Assembly (NCBI RefSeq): GCF_022378335.1
Contig: NZ_JAIQCI010000022.1
Location: 1-54,779, forward strand
Length of the DNA: 54,779 nucleotides
Direction: 5' to 3'
DNA from: Croceicoccus hydrothermalis
Lineage (GTDB): Bacteria > Pseudomonadota > Alphaproteobacteria > Sphingomonadales > Sphingomonadaceae
How positions within the stretch are numbered: the stretch's first letter is position 1; each line of letters begins with the position of its first letter. Position numbers and translations under genes: made by a program. Positions 1-8,050 of the stretch are shown one piece after another. Under the pieces are notes generated by a model. That model did no database searches and was not told where the DNA came from. It saw only the letters and a list, made by a program, of their open reading frames with translations.

Positions 1-14
1 GGCGTGCGCCTTGA

Positions 15-218
15 TCAATCAGGCACCGCCACATCGCCGTCCGAACAACACGAAGCGGTAGCCTCATGAATAGGACGGGCTAGAAGTTTACCTGATTCTG
101 GAATCAAGTCTGCTTGATTTGTGGCAGGATCAATTGAACCGCTCCGATCACAGCTAGCGCTAGCAAGCGCAGCGCATGCCAGAATAACGGAAGATAGGGT
201 TCGCGATCTAATCTGCAT
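15..218 (-). CDS. Small putative lipoprotein or secreted protein
   Basis: This 67-residue protein begins with basic residues followed by a hydrophobic stretch (VILACAALASASC). That fits an export signal with a possible lipobox at the first or second cysteine. The remainder is short, polar and ends with a CC pair, and I do not recognise a family. I chose the ATG at 218; a TTG five codons upstream is possible. There is no clear Shine-Dalgarno sequence. It may belong to the cargo of the island that ends at the tRNA-Ser gene. It could be a spurious ORF, but the signal-like N-terminus argues for a real gene. Confidence 0.45.
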   Translation of the reverse strand: MQIRSRTLSSVILACAALASASCDRSGSIDPATNQADLIPESGKLLARPIHEATASCCSDGDVAVPD

Positions 219-233
219 AATATTTGCTTTCAA

Positions 234-550
234 ATTTCTATTCTATCGCTTTTGTCGTAGAAGGTTTCCAGTAGGTTTGCTGCTTCAAAACCGCTTAATG
301 GTGACACCCATCAGCGCCGGCAGAAGCGCCCAACCCGCAGCGATGATATTCCTGTTTAATGTTGTCGCTCCGGTTTCGGGAAGATGGTAGCTTTCACGAA
401 ATTGGAATATTTTTGCGAGGCCATCCCGCAAAGAATGGCCGTTTTTCGGCTATCCCGACCTAGAAGTTAACGGTCGCAAAACCACCCCATTGCGGCAGAG
501 TTATCGTGTTTGAATATCGTCAAGTAGCGATCACCCAGGGAGACTAATCC
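234..550. other. Intergenic region, 317 bp
   Basis: No convincing gene is visible. The stretch at about 215-270 is AT-rich and probably carries the promoter of the minus-strand lipoprotein. At 419-446 there is a 6-bp stem (GGCCAT/ATGGCC, 10-nt loop) followed by five T on the plus strand. It resembles a weak intrinsic terminator, but no plus-strand gene precedes it. An 89-codon plus-strand frame at 121-390 overlaps the lipoprotein and looks non-coding. Confidence 0.4.
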
Positions 551-1111
551 ATGCTCATTGCGATGATGGCAGGGTTATTGATTACGAGTGCGAACTCTGT
601 GAATATCCCCTGCCCTGAAGTTGATCCTGCCCGGGACTATCATTTGAAAGACGTGTGCGGTGAACTGTCAGAGCAGACCCCCGCCTATTCGGCGACATTC
701 CGAGGAAGCTTGATTCCAGCTCCCGCATCGCAACAGGTGATGGTCTATCGCACGGACGGTGTGTGGATGATGCGGATAGCGGGCTATCGGTGGGAGCGTG
801 GTGGCGAGGTTGTGACGAGGCGTCGTGAAGTAGCCGTGTCGGATGCCGATGCCGAAGATCTCGTCGGGCGCCTCACCGAAACGGATCTGCGCCGCCTTGC
901 TCAATTACCTTATTATGGTTCTAAGGACGTGATCTGCCTCGACGGGGCAAGCCTCGAACTGGCGATCGGCATGGCGGGGCGGAAGTCTAAGGCTGCACAA
1001 CACAGTTGCGCAGGCAAGACGGAACTGCATCAATTAGCTGCGGCGTTTCGCCAGCTCGCTCTCAAATACGATCTTGAGTTCGAAGGCTTGCTCGCCGGCC
1101 TCCGGAATTAG
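551..1111 (+). CDS. Hypothetical exported protein
   Basis: This is a 186-residue protein whose first 15 or so residues (MLIAMMAGLLITSANS) form a short hydrophobic signal-like segment, which suggests export. The body is soluble, with a charged middle region rich in Arg and Glu and four cysteines (CPE, VCG, ICL, SCAG) that could form disulfides in the periplasm. I do not recognise the family. A GGGAG sequence lies just upstream of the ATG, which supports this start. It lies among accessory genes of the tRNA-Ser island. No regulation can be inferred. Confidence 0.6.
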   Translation: MLIAMMAGLLITSANSVNIPCPEVDPARDYHLKDVCGELSEQTPAYSATFRGSLIPAPASQQVMVYRTDGVWMMRIAGYRWERGGEVVTRRREVAVSDADAEDLVGRLTETDLRRLAQLPYYGSKDVICLDGASLELAIGMAGRKSKAAQHSCAGKTELHQLAAAFRQLALKYDLEFEGLLAGLRN

Positions 1112-1370
1112 GGCTTTCTCTACAGGGGACTGCGCAAAAGAATGTCGGCTTCCCACCCCATCGCGGCCATAGCGATCATCTTCCGACGACCCTGAACCCT
1201 GCCATTCGTCGGCAATGGTCGATCGGCAGAAACTGGGCCGGTTTCGGACCGGTAGGTTTCGGTCGTCAAGTTGCGCGAAACGGACAACGGCATTGCGCTG
1301 GTCGAGCGCCTAAGACCCAGCAGCGGCCGTTCGGAGCCGCGGTTTCCCAGATTTCTGCAGCGATCCGTTA
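1112..1370. other. Intergenic region without recognised gene
   Basis: These 259 bases separate two convergent genes. They contain GC-rich stretches with partial repeats (GGTTTCGGACCGGTAGGTTTCGGTCGTC at about 1240-1267 is a near-tandem GGTTTCGG motif), resembling the degenerate dispersed repeats common in sphingomonad intergenic DNA. No RNA gene or clear terminator is seen. Confidence 0.3.
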
Positions 1371-2663
1371 CTACGACGTGATCGCTTCGTGTTCGTCCTG
1401 CTCAAGTTTGTCGGGCGTGTATTGGAACGGCCGAGCGGCAGCGTATGCCTTGAACAAGCTGTCCTTGAACCGGTAGTGACGTTCTCTCGTCTTCTCGAGC
1501 ACTCCACCGAACTTATCAGACACTAGGTGTCCGACGTAAACAGAGACGGTGCCCGTGTCCATGTTACGTGCTGAAGAGATTTTTGGGTAAACAATGCTCG
1601 TGTTGATCTCATCCCGCTCCTCCTCTGCAAAAGCTTTTAAAACAAACTCTCGAACGAAGGAGTGGCCGATTGCCTTAAGATATGCTGCCTCTTGAACCTT
1701 CGCCGTGCCCTTGTTTGCAATTTCAGCAAGGACGTCACGTGCCAATGCTTCGGTTATTAACCTCTCACCTATCGACACCGCACGGATGAGACAATGCTTT
1801 CCCAGCAAATGCACGTAGTAGGGGTGCCCCTTTGCAATCTCGATGATCCAGTCTTGCGCATCATCACCGAAGGCGATGTCTTCTTCTATTAGCGCCTGAT
1901 GAGCATTGTCAAAGATAGCCCGCAACTCAACGGCGCTCATAGGGGGCATTTCAACGCAGCCGTCAGATATCTGGCGAACGATTGATTCGTGACCAGCGAT
2001 CAGTTCTTGTGGCGTGGTTCCCACTCCAACAAGCGCGAATTTCACGCGTGGATCAGCCCCGCGAGCCCTAACTACGGATGGTAAATCGTCTCGATTCCTA
2101 ATTCGGTCTACCTCGTCGATGATGAAGAGGATGCCAGAAACCACGCCGGTAGAAAGGATATGTGCGATCGCATTGCCGAAGGTAGAGTATAAATCCTGCT
2201 CGACGGCCTCACGTTCGAGGGTGTCACTGTTGGTTAACTTGCCGGATATCGCGAGTACCTTAACATTAAGACTAGCCCCAAGCTCGCTGCCCGCCGTGGT
2301 CTTCTCCACCTTGAAAGGGATCCAGGGCGCGAGCGCATCGTCGTCAGTAAGGAGCCGAAGGATTAGCGCGCGCAGATCAAGCACGCTATCGTCGCATTCG
2401 ATATTGATAACAAGATAATCGGGCGTCGTAGGAGGTTTGAAGTTCAGTCGGTCGATGACCGTCTGGTCTCCCTGAGCGATCGCGGCGAGCTGCCTCGCCA
2501 GTGACGATTTACCCACTCCACGGTTGCCATAGATGACGATCTGAGTGCCCTCGGACTGAAGAGCAATTGAAACAGCGTCGAGTTGCTCTTGGCGCCCAGC
2601 AAATCGAGCTGGATCGCCAATTGCAAGTGCCGGCGTAAATACGTTCATTATGTCGACCGGCAT
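1371..2663 (-). CDS. Stand-alone AAA-type ATPase with C-terminal helical/winged-helix region
   Basis: The protein is 430 residues from the chosen ATG at 2663, which has GAGGA four bases upstream; a longer frame starts at 2762 without such a site. It shows a Walker A motif GNRGVGKSS at residues 46-54, a Walker B motif ILFIIDEVDRI ending near residue 188 with D183 and E184, and a sensor-like strand KFALVGVGTT after it. This is the AAA/STAND-like P-loop fold seen in Orc1/Cdc6-like and MalT-like ATPases. The last 100 residues look helical and may hold a winged helix. There is no partner effector gene beside it, so its role (regulation, replication, phage defence) cannot be assigned. It is island cargo. 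Confidence 0.75.
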   Translation of the reverse strand: MPVDIMNVFTPALAIGDPARFAGRQEQLDAVSIALQSEGTQIVIYGNRGVGKSSLARQLAAIAQGDQTVIDRLNFKPPTTPDYLVINIECDDSVLDLRALILRLLTDDDALAPWIPFKVEKTTAGSELGASLNVKVLAISGKLTNSDTLEREAVEQDLYSTFGNAIAHILSTGVVSGILFIIDEVDRIRNRDDLPSVVRARGADPRVKFALVGVGTTPQELIAGHESIVRQISDGCVEMPPMSAVELRAIFDNAHQALIEEDIAFGDDAQDWIIEIAKGHPYYVHLLGKHCLIRAVSIGERLITEALARDVLAEIANKGTAKVQEAAYLKAIGHSFVREFVLKAFAEEERDEINTSIVYPKISSARNMDTGTVSVYVGHLVSDKFGGVLEKTRERHYRFKDSLFKAYAAARPFQYTPDKLEQDEHEAITS

Positions 2664-2841
2664 TGCGTCCTCATTGACTGTTCCGCCTAGTTCTGTCCGA
2701 TATGCTTCCTCTCCGCGATAGTGGCGATCCTGACAGATGTACAGGGTCGCCTGCCCACCCAATCGCGGTCAGCCATGCTGGCCTAAAAACGGCCGCTGTT
2801 GCCACCGTCGCTTGAGCGATCGAATGACCGAAGTTGGAGCG

Positions 2842-2862
2842 TATTCTGTTGAAAAACTCCGC
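2842..2862 (+). repeat. Left terminal inverted repeat of IS1182-like element
   Basis: The end sequence begins TATTCTGTTGAA and matches the right terminus at 16 of its first 18 bases. It directly follows the GAGCG target copy at 2837-2841. Confidence 0.8.
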
Positions 2863-2911
2863 TTGCAGATCGGCTAACCTGCTGATTCAGTGATCCTCAC
2901 GAGCAGGAGAT

Positions 2912-4291
2912 ATGCTGATGATGGGCGAGCGGACGGTGATGCAGGAGGCGCTGTTCTACAGCTTCCGCATCGAGGATCATGTTCCGGGCGATCACCTGCT
3001 GCGTTCGATCGACCGGTTCGTTGATCTCGATGGCATACGCGAGCACCTGAAGCCGTTTTATAGTTCGACCGGTCGACCATCAATCGATCCCGAGCTGATG
3101 ATCCGGATGCTGATAATCGGCTATTGCATGGGCATCCGGTCGGAACGGCGGCTGTGCGAGGAGGTGCACCTCAACCTCGCCTATCGCTGGTTCTGTCGTC
3201 TCGATCTCGATGGGGCGGTGCCCGACCACTCGACCTTCTCGAAGAACCGACACGGGCGGTTTCGCGACAGCGATCTCTTGCGCCAGCTGTTCGAGATGAC
3301 CGTCGAGCGCTGCATGGCCGAGGGACTGGTGGGTGCCGAGGGCTTTGCGGTCGATGCCAGCCTGATCCGCGCCGATGTCCACCGCCAGCGTTCGGTGCCG
3401 GGCGAGGAAGGGCTGCCGCCCAAGGCCGCGGGGCGGGCGGTTGCCGAGTATCTGGAGGTACTCGACGATGCAGCCTTTGGCGGATCAACGCCAGTAACGC
3501 CCAAGCGGATCAACCTGACCGACCCGGCAGCGCGGTGGACCGCAGCTACGCGCGAGCGGGCCTTCTACGCCTACTCGACCAATTACCTCATCGATCTCGA
3601 CCACGCGGTCATCGTCGATGTCGAAGCAACGACCGCGATCCGCCAGGCCGAGGTGCTCGCCCAGCGTCGGATGATCGAACGCACGCAGGAGCGGTTCGGC
3701 CTTTGGCCCGAGAAGCTGGTTGCCGATACCGCCTACGGCTCCGCGCCGAACCTGGCCTGGCTGGTCGAAGACCGAGGTATCGAGCCGCATATCCCGGTGT
3801 TCGAAAAATCCGCGCGCAACGATGGCACGTTCGCCCGATCGGACTTCATCTACGACCACGAGGACGACAACTATATCTGCCCGGGCGGCAATCGCCTGCG
3901 ACGGTCTAACCGCAACTTTAGCACCCCGCGCAGCGGTGTCGATAAGGATGGATCAATCCGCTACCGCGCGCGGCAGCAGGACTGCCAAGCCTGCACCTTC
4001 CGGCAGCTCTGCACGCCGAACATGGCCGCGCGCAAGGTGACCCGCTCGATTCACGAAGGCGCGCGCGATATGGCCCGCGATATCGCCACGACCGATGCAT
4101 ACCTCGTCTCATCCCGGCAGCGGAAGAAGGTCGAAATGCTGTTCGCCCATCTCAAACGCATCCTCAAGCTGGACCGCTTGCGCCTGCGCGGTCCGAACGG
4201 AGCCAAAGACGAGTTCCACCTCGCAGCCGCAGCCCAAAACCTCCGCAAACTCGCCAAGATGAAGCCGATCCCGGGCCTCGCACTCAGCTGA
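2912..4291 (+). CDS. IS1182-family transposase
   Basis: This 459-residue DDE transposase has the N-terminal DUF772-type region seen in this family (LLRSIDRFVDLDGIREHL, then GRPSIDPELMIRMLIIGYCMGIRSE). The likely catalytic acids are the Asp in FAVDASLIRADV, the Asp in VADTAYGS and the Glu in KKVEMLFAHLKR. A cysteine-rich segment (CQACTFRQLC) lies between the second and third, as is common in the family. It catalyses cut-and-paste or copy movement of the surrounding element. An AGGAG at 2905-2909 is well spaced for the ATG at 2918 or 2921, so the true start may be two or three codons in. The frame is undamaged. Confidence 0.92.
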   Translation: MLMMGERTVMQEALFYSFRIEDHVPGDHLLRSIDRFVDLDGIREHLKPFYSSTGRPSIDPELMIRMLIIGYCMGIRSERRLCEEVHLNLAYRWFCRLDLDGAVPDHSTFSKNRHGRFRDSDLLRQLFEMTVERCMAEGLVGAEGFAVDASLIRADVHRQRSVPGEEGLPPKAAGRAVAEYLEVLDDAAFGGSTPVTPKRINLTDPAARWTAATRERAFYAYSTNYLIDLDHAVIVDVEATTAIRQAEVLAQRRMIERTQERFGLWPEKLVADTAYGSAPNLAWLVEDRGIEPHIPVFEKSARNDGTFARSDFIYDHEDDNYICPGGNRLRRSNRNFSTPRSGVDKDGSIRYRARQQDCQACTFRQLCTPNMAARKVTRSIHEGARDMARDIATTDAYLVSSRQRKKVEMLFAHLKRILKLDRLRLRGPNGAKDEFHLAAAAQNLRKLAKMKPIPGLALS

Positions 4292-4348
4292 GAGAAGCGG
4301 CAAGTCCGCTAACCTGCTGGCAGCCGCAATCCTCTGCCCGCAACAGCA

Positions 4349-4368
4349 GCGACTTCTTCAACAGAATA
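4349..4368 (-). repeat. Right terminal inverted repeat of IS1182-like element
   Basis: Read on the minus strand it starts TATTCTGTTGAAGAAGTC, matching the left end. It is followed on the plus strand by GAGCG (4369-4373), the second target copy. Confidence 0.8.
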
Positions 4369-4505
4369 GAGCGCGAAGCAGCCGTCCCCAGCAGTCTGAA
4401 CGAAGGTCCGCTTTCAGGTTCGCGCGAAGATAGCAGCGATGACCGAAGTTGGGGCGCAAAGCCGCCATTGATACTTTGTCATGCAATGTGCGATACATCG
4501 TTGCA

Positions 4506-5273
4506 ATGACGATGAACATTGAACCCTGGTCGCCGTATCTTGGCGGCACTTATTTGCCTTCCAAGGGTCGGATCACTTTGACCGCTGCCTTTGCCGATGT
4601 CGTATCGCTACTTGCGGGTTTTCAGGCTTATGAATTGCCCGAGATATTCTCCGCACCAGAGGATGATGGTAAGAACGATGCATGCCGCCACCTCGTCTGT
4701 ATCGACGCAGAAACGATGGCAGAGCAATTTATCGCCGGAAGAATTGCGACTTTCGCCCGCCCCCTGAACGGCGGGGAGGTAACGCCCATCGATAGCGCGT
4801 TATGGGAGATCGACAATCCATTGCCACGCTTTGCGACTGGGACGTTCAACCTAGAATGCTGGATGAATCCGCAGGCTACACCGACCCATCGCATATTCGT
4901 CGACAGCGAACAGTTCGACGATTGGCTGGCGAAATTGAAGCCGTATGGCCCTTTGTCCAATCAGCAGATCGAAGAAGCAACCAATTCGCAGCTACGTGCA
5001 CGGCGCGCGGTTGCCCGTCGGAATTTGGTTGCTGTACCCAAGGATACGGAAAATTCCGTCGCGCAAATGCCAGCGAATAGGGCGAGTTCGGAGATAGAGC
5101 TTATCGATATCAAAGCAGTTTCGGACATTATCAGTCTCAGCCGCTCGACGATCTATGCCCGCATTCAGAACGGGCAGTTTCCTGATGGCATCAAATTGGG
5201 CAGAAGCACTCGCTGGAGGAAAAGCGATGTTCTGCTGTGGGTCGAAGAGCAGGCTGCTGGACAGACGCACTGA
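4506..5273 (+). CDS. AlpA-family regulator with long N-terminal extension
   Basis: The C-terminal 60 or so residues (IDIKAVSDIISLSRSTIYARI followed by FPDGIKLGRSTRWRKSDVLLWVEEQ) are a typical AlpA/MerR-like helix-turn-helix of phage and island excisionase-regulators. Normal AlpA proteins are only about 65-80 residues, whereas this one has about 190 further residues in front that I do not recognise. I chose the ATG at 4506 (255 residues); a second ATG lies at 4512 and a TTG upstream at 4449. Its stop codon (5271-5273) abuts the stop of the integrase on the other strand with no gap. By family knowledge it probably controls integrase expression or excision. Confidence 0.7.
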   Translation: MTMNIEPWSPYLGGTYLPSKGRITLTAAFADVVSLLAGFQAYELPEIFSAPEDDGKNDACRHLVCIDAETMAEQFIAGRIATFARPLNGGEVTPIDSALWEIDNPLPRFATGTFNLECWMNPQATPTHRIFVDSEQFDDWLAKLKPYGPLSNQQIEEATNSQLRARRAVARRNLVAVPKDTENSVAQMPANRASSEIELIDIKAVSDIISLSRSTIYARIQNGQFPDGIKLGRSTRWRKSDVLLWVEEQAAGQTH

Positions 5274-6587
5274 TCAGCGCCGTTTGCGTCGAGGGCTATC
5301 GATTATCTCATCATACGGCATGGCCCCTGCCATGATGAGGTCGGCCCAGCGTTGTGCCAGTTCGCGTCGTCTTGGCATGTACTTCGCGCGATTATAGCGC
5401 AATTCGCTGGCGCTCATGCCCGGCGGCGTATGTGCCAGCATCAGATCGAGGATCATCCGATCCGCCAGCAAACGCAAATCCTGTCCCAGTTCGCGTTCGG
5501 CCTGTTCGTTCATGATCGTCGAAAAGCTCGATCGCCAACCATGGGGAACATGACGGCCTTTGTATCCTTCGCGGTTGTAGAGGTAACCGATTGCGTTCTC
5601 GCTTATCGGCTGATGCACCGAGCGAGTACCGGGAAACACATAGGGCGCCTGGCCGGTGAGGCAGCGAACGGCGCATAGCGTCTCGACAGCCTGCGTGGAA
5701 AGCGGAACGGGATGGTCGAAAGCCTCGTTGCTGCGCAGATGGAGTTCCTGCTTGATCTTGTCAGCCGGCACCTTCCACATTGCTTCGGATTGTTGGCTAT
5801 TCGGGTCATCCCAATCGATGCCGCCGATCTCGTTCCACTGCAAATTGCGGACCATTCCGGGTCGCTGCGCCGTCAAGGCGAGGAACCTGCCAGCCAGACG
5901 GGTTACAGGCGATGCACCTGCGCGGTCGATGTCGGTCAGAAGCGTGCGTATCTCATTGAGATTGACCAAGGCAGGATAGCGTTTCGATGGCGGCAGTGGC
6001 TTCAATGCCCCGTCGATCCCGACTGCCGGGTTTTCCAGCCGAGCACCATGCGCATTGGCATAATCGTATATCTGCGCCACGCGCTGCTTCACCCGGCGGG
6101 CGGTTTCGATGGCCCCCCGGTTCTCGATAGCCCGAAGCACCGACAGCAGCAGCGGCTTGTCGATTTCGTCCAGCGGCATCGTGCCGAGACCGGGAAAGAT
6201 ATCGCGTTCCAGGCTAGTAATGACATCGTTTGCATGCACCGGCTTCCATTGTGGCGACTGTAATCGGTGCCATTCACGGGCGCATTGCTCCAGCACGGGC
6301 ACGCCATCGCGGCCGCCCACAAGCTTTGCCCGTTTCGACGTATGACGGGGATCACGTCCATCTCGCAGCAGCTTGCGCGCATCGTCCCGCTTTTCGCGGG
6401 CATTCGCCAATGAGGTTTCAGGATAGACCCCAAGGGTCAGCAGCTGCTCTTTCTTGTCGAACCGATATTTGAAACGCCAGCTTTTGTGATTCTTCGGTGA
6501 TACATGCAAAAAAAGCCCGCCGCTGTCGGAAACCTTGTAGGCCTTGTCCTTTGGACACGCTGCCCGCACCGCCTTGTCCGTAAGCAT
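5274..6587 (-). CDS. P4-type tyrosine site-specific integrase
   Basis: This 437-residue recombinase begins with a DUF4102 arm-binding domain (KVSDSGGLFLHVSPKNHKSW, LGVYPETSLANAREKRDDAR), followed by a core-binding domain and the catalytic domain. The catalytic residues can be seen as the Arg in LTAQRPGM, His and Arg in HGWRSSF, His in LAHTPPG and the nucleophilic Tyr in NRAKYMPRRRELAQRWAD. It should insert the element into the 3' end of the tRNA-Ser gene 158 bp away and excise it together with the AlpA-like factor. The gene is full length, so the element may still be mobile. Confidence 0.93.
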   Translation of the reverse strand: MLTDKAVRAACPKDKAYKVSDSGGLFLHVSPKNHKSWRFKYRFDKKEQLLTLGVYPETSLANAREKRDDARKLLRDGRDPRHTSKRAKLVGGRDGVPVLEQCAREWHRLQSPQWKPVHANDVITSLERDIFPGLGTMPLDEIDKPLLLSVLRAIENRGAIETARRVKQRVAQIYDYANAHGARLENPAVGIDGALKPLPPSKRYPALVNLNEIRTLLTDIDRAGASPVTRLAGRFLALTAQRPGMVRNLQWNEIGGIDWDDPNSQQSEAMWKVPADKIKQELHLRSNEAFDHPVPLSTQAVETLCAVRCLTGQAPYVFPGTRSVHQPISENAIGYLYNREGYKGRHVPHGWRSSFSTIMNEQAERELGQDLRLLADRMILDLMLAHTPPGMSASELRYNRAKYMPRRRELAQRWADLIMAGAMPYDEIIDSPRRKRR

Positions 6588-6745
6588 CCGCTACCCCCAA
6601 ATCGCGTTCTCGCTACCCCCAATATACCCCCGAATGCACTCGGCTAGGGGCGGATAGGGTCGGACGCCATTGGAGCCATAAACAGCAGAATTGTAAAGGG
6701 TTGGACGGCTTCCTGGACGGTATCGGACTGCATCAAACAGCCCTT
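6588..6745. other. Integrase upstream region and expected attachment-site flank
   Basis: These 158 bp lie between the integrase start and the tRNA-Ser 3' end. They hold repeated CTACCCCCAA / TACCCCC motifs (6591-6600, 6613-6622, 6623-6631) that could bind integrase arms. The crossover core should overlap the tRNA 3' end at about 6746-6790. This is an inference from the family; no second copy is in the window. Confidence 0.35.
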
Positions 6746-6835
6746 TGGCGGAAGCGGTGGGATTCGAACCCACGATACGGTTGCCCGTATGCCAGTTTTC
6801 AAGACTGGTGCCTTCAACCGCTCGGCCACGCTTCC
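6746..6835 (-). tRNA. tRNA-Ser (UGA)
   Basis: Reading the minus strand, GGAAGCG pairs with CGCTTCC, followed by discriminator G and an encoded CCA. The anticodon loop is CTTGAAA, giving anticodon UGA, between stems CCAGT and ACTGG. A long variable arm (CATACGGGCAACCGTAT) follows, as expected for a class II serine tRNA, and then a GGTTCGAATCC T-arm. It is the integration target of the neighbouring island, and its 3' end faces the integrase. Confidence 0.95.
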
Positions 6836-6966
6836 ACATGATCGCCATTGTCGTTGCGACAATCGCGGCTGCGTCGCTAGCCAAAAGCGCCGGGTTTGTC
6901 ACGCCACATCGCGCATCGGGGGGCATTCGTCGCATGTCCCAATTCACACGGCCCTATTCCTGTGCC

Positions 6967-8019
6967 ATGGACCTGAACATGCTGAAAAATCTTCGCGCCG
7001 CCGTGCGCTTCCCCTCGTTCGCCGGTGCCGCCGTCGCGCTTTTTCTGGCCGCGCCGTCATCGGCACAAACGCTCACGCAGGCGGGCTTTGATGCCTATCT
7101 CGATCAGGTTGCCGCCCGCGCGCGGCAGCAGGGCGTGTCGGACCGCGCGATCGCCGCGGGGCTTTCGGGGCTTACGCTCAATCCCCGCGTGGTCGAACTC
7201 GACCGGCCGCAGGCGTCCAACCCCAATTCGGTTCCGCCGCCTTTCGCCCCTTATCGCGAGCGTCATGTCGATTCCGCGCGGATCAATGGCGGGATTCGCG
7301 CCTATACCCGCAATGCCTCGCTCTTTCCGGAGATCGAGCGGCGCTATGGCGTGCCGGGCGAGGTGCTCGTCGCGATCTGGGGGCATGAGACCAATTACGG
7401 CAGCTACATGGGCGGGTTCGATCTGCCGCGCTCGCTCGCGACGCTTGCCTATGAAGGGCGCCGCCGCGACCTGTTCGAGGGCGAGCTGATCGCCGCGCTC
7501 AAGATGATCGATCAGGGTGTCGCACGTTCGCAGCTTGAGGGAAGCTGGGCCGGTGCGTTCGGCAATCCGCAATTTTTGCCGAGCGTGTGGCTGCGCCTCG
7601 CCGTCGACGGGGACGGGGACGGGGACCGCGATATCTGGAACAGCAATGCCGATACGCTGCATTCCATCGCCAATTATTTCAGGAGCGCCGGGTGGCGTCC
7701 GGGGGAACCGTGGGGCGTGCCCGCCGCGGTGCCCGCAGGGTTCGACATGGGGCCGCAACGCACCGATCTTGTCGCGCCCCGCTGTCCGCGCGTTTTTGCC
7801 CGTCACAGCCAGTGGAAAACGGTACGCGAATGGAAGGCGCTCGGCATTCGTCCGCAAGGCGCGATCCCCGACGACAGTTTCGCCGTATTGTTCGAGCCCG
7901 ACGGGCGCGGGAACACCGCCTATCTGCTGACCTCCAACTATCGCGTGATTCTGGATTACAACTGTTCCAACTATTATGCGCTTTCGGTAGGGCTTCTGGC
8001 GGATGCGATAAGGCGTTGA
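6967..8019 (+). CDS. Lytic murein transglycosylase, MltB/SLT_2 family
   Basis: From the ATG at 6967 the protein has 350 residues. The first 33 form a signal peptide (AAVALFLAAPSSAQ). The SLT_2 domain follows, with the catalytic Glu141 in AIWGHETNYGSYMGG and the typical GAFGNPQFLPS and DIWNSNADTLHSIANYF segments. It cleaves the glycan chains of peptidoglycan in the periplasm to give 1,6-anhydro-muropeptides. The frame stays open into the tRNA-Ser gene upstream, but those residues are not plausible; an alternative ATG is at 6979. It is 31 bp upstream of another peptidoglycan enzyme gene. Confidence 0.9.
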   Translation: MDLNMLKNLRAAVRFPSFAGAAVALFLAAPSSAQTLTQAGFDAYLDQVAARARQQGVSDRAIAAGLSGLTLNPRVVELDRPQASNPNSVPPPFAPYRERHVDSARINGGIRAYTRNASLFPEIERRYGVPGEVLVAIWGHETNYGSYMGGFDLPRSLATLAYEGRRRDLFEGELIAALKMIDQGVARSQLEGSWAGAFGNPQFLPSVWLRLAVDGDGDGDRDIWNSNADTLHSIANYFRSAGWRPGEPWGVPAAVPAGFDMGPQRTDLVAPRCPRVFARHSQWKTVREWKALGIRPQGAIPDDSFAVLFEPDGRGNTAYLLTSNYRVILDYNCSNYYALSVGLLADAIRR

Positions 8020-8050
8020 TTTGGCGCCGCCGCGCTGATGACGGAATGAC

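Larger units (their letters stand above)
2842..4368 (+). mobile_element. IS1182-family-like insertion sequence, complete (1,527 bp)
   Basis: A single transposase gene is bounded by terminal inverted repeats. The left end (2842 onwards) reads TATTCTGTTGAAAAACTC; the right end read on the minus strand (from 4368) gives TATTCTGTTGAAGAAGTC, so 16 of 18 positions match. The bases GAGCG occur immediately outside both ends (2837-2841 and 4369-4373), which fits a 5-bp target duplication. A 12-bp direct repeat GCTAACCTGCTG also occurs inside both ends (2873-2884 and 4308-4319). The intact ends and reading frame suggest a recent, possibly active copy. Confidence 0.85.
1..6745. mobile_element. Integrative element (genomic island), right part, inserted at tRNA-Ser(UGA)
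   Basis: A P4-type tyrosine integrase gene lies beside the 3' end of a tRNA-Ser gene, with an AlpA-like regulator tail to tail against it. This is the usual layout of an element integrated into a tRNA 3' end. The cargo seen here is a small lipoprotein, a secreted hypothetical, an AAA ATPase and an IS1182 element. I found no second copy of the tRNA 3' end between 1 and 5273, so the far attachment site should lie outside the window. The extent given is therefore a minimum and an inference. Confidence 0.55.

Noticed and set aside
121..390. 89-codon plus-strand frame overlapping the lipoprotein gene
   Set aside because: There is no ribosome binding site or plausible protein features, and the opposite strand encodes a signal-peptide-like protein.
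419..446. Small hairpin followed by five T
   Set aside because: There is no plus-strand gene upstream for it to terminate, and the 6-bp stem with a 10-base loop is weak.
6591..6947. 118-codon minus-strand frame across tRNA-Ser
   Set aside because: It reads through the tRNA gene (producing the familiar GRAVEGTSLENWHTGNRIVGSNP-type artefact split across it) and is not a gene.
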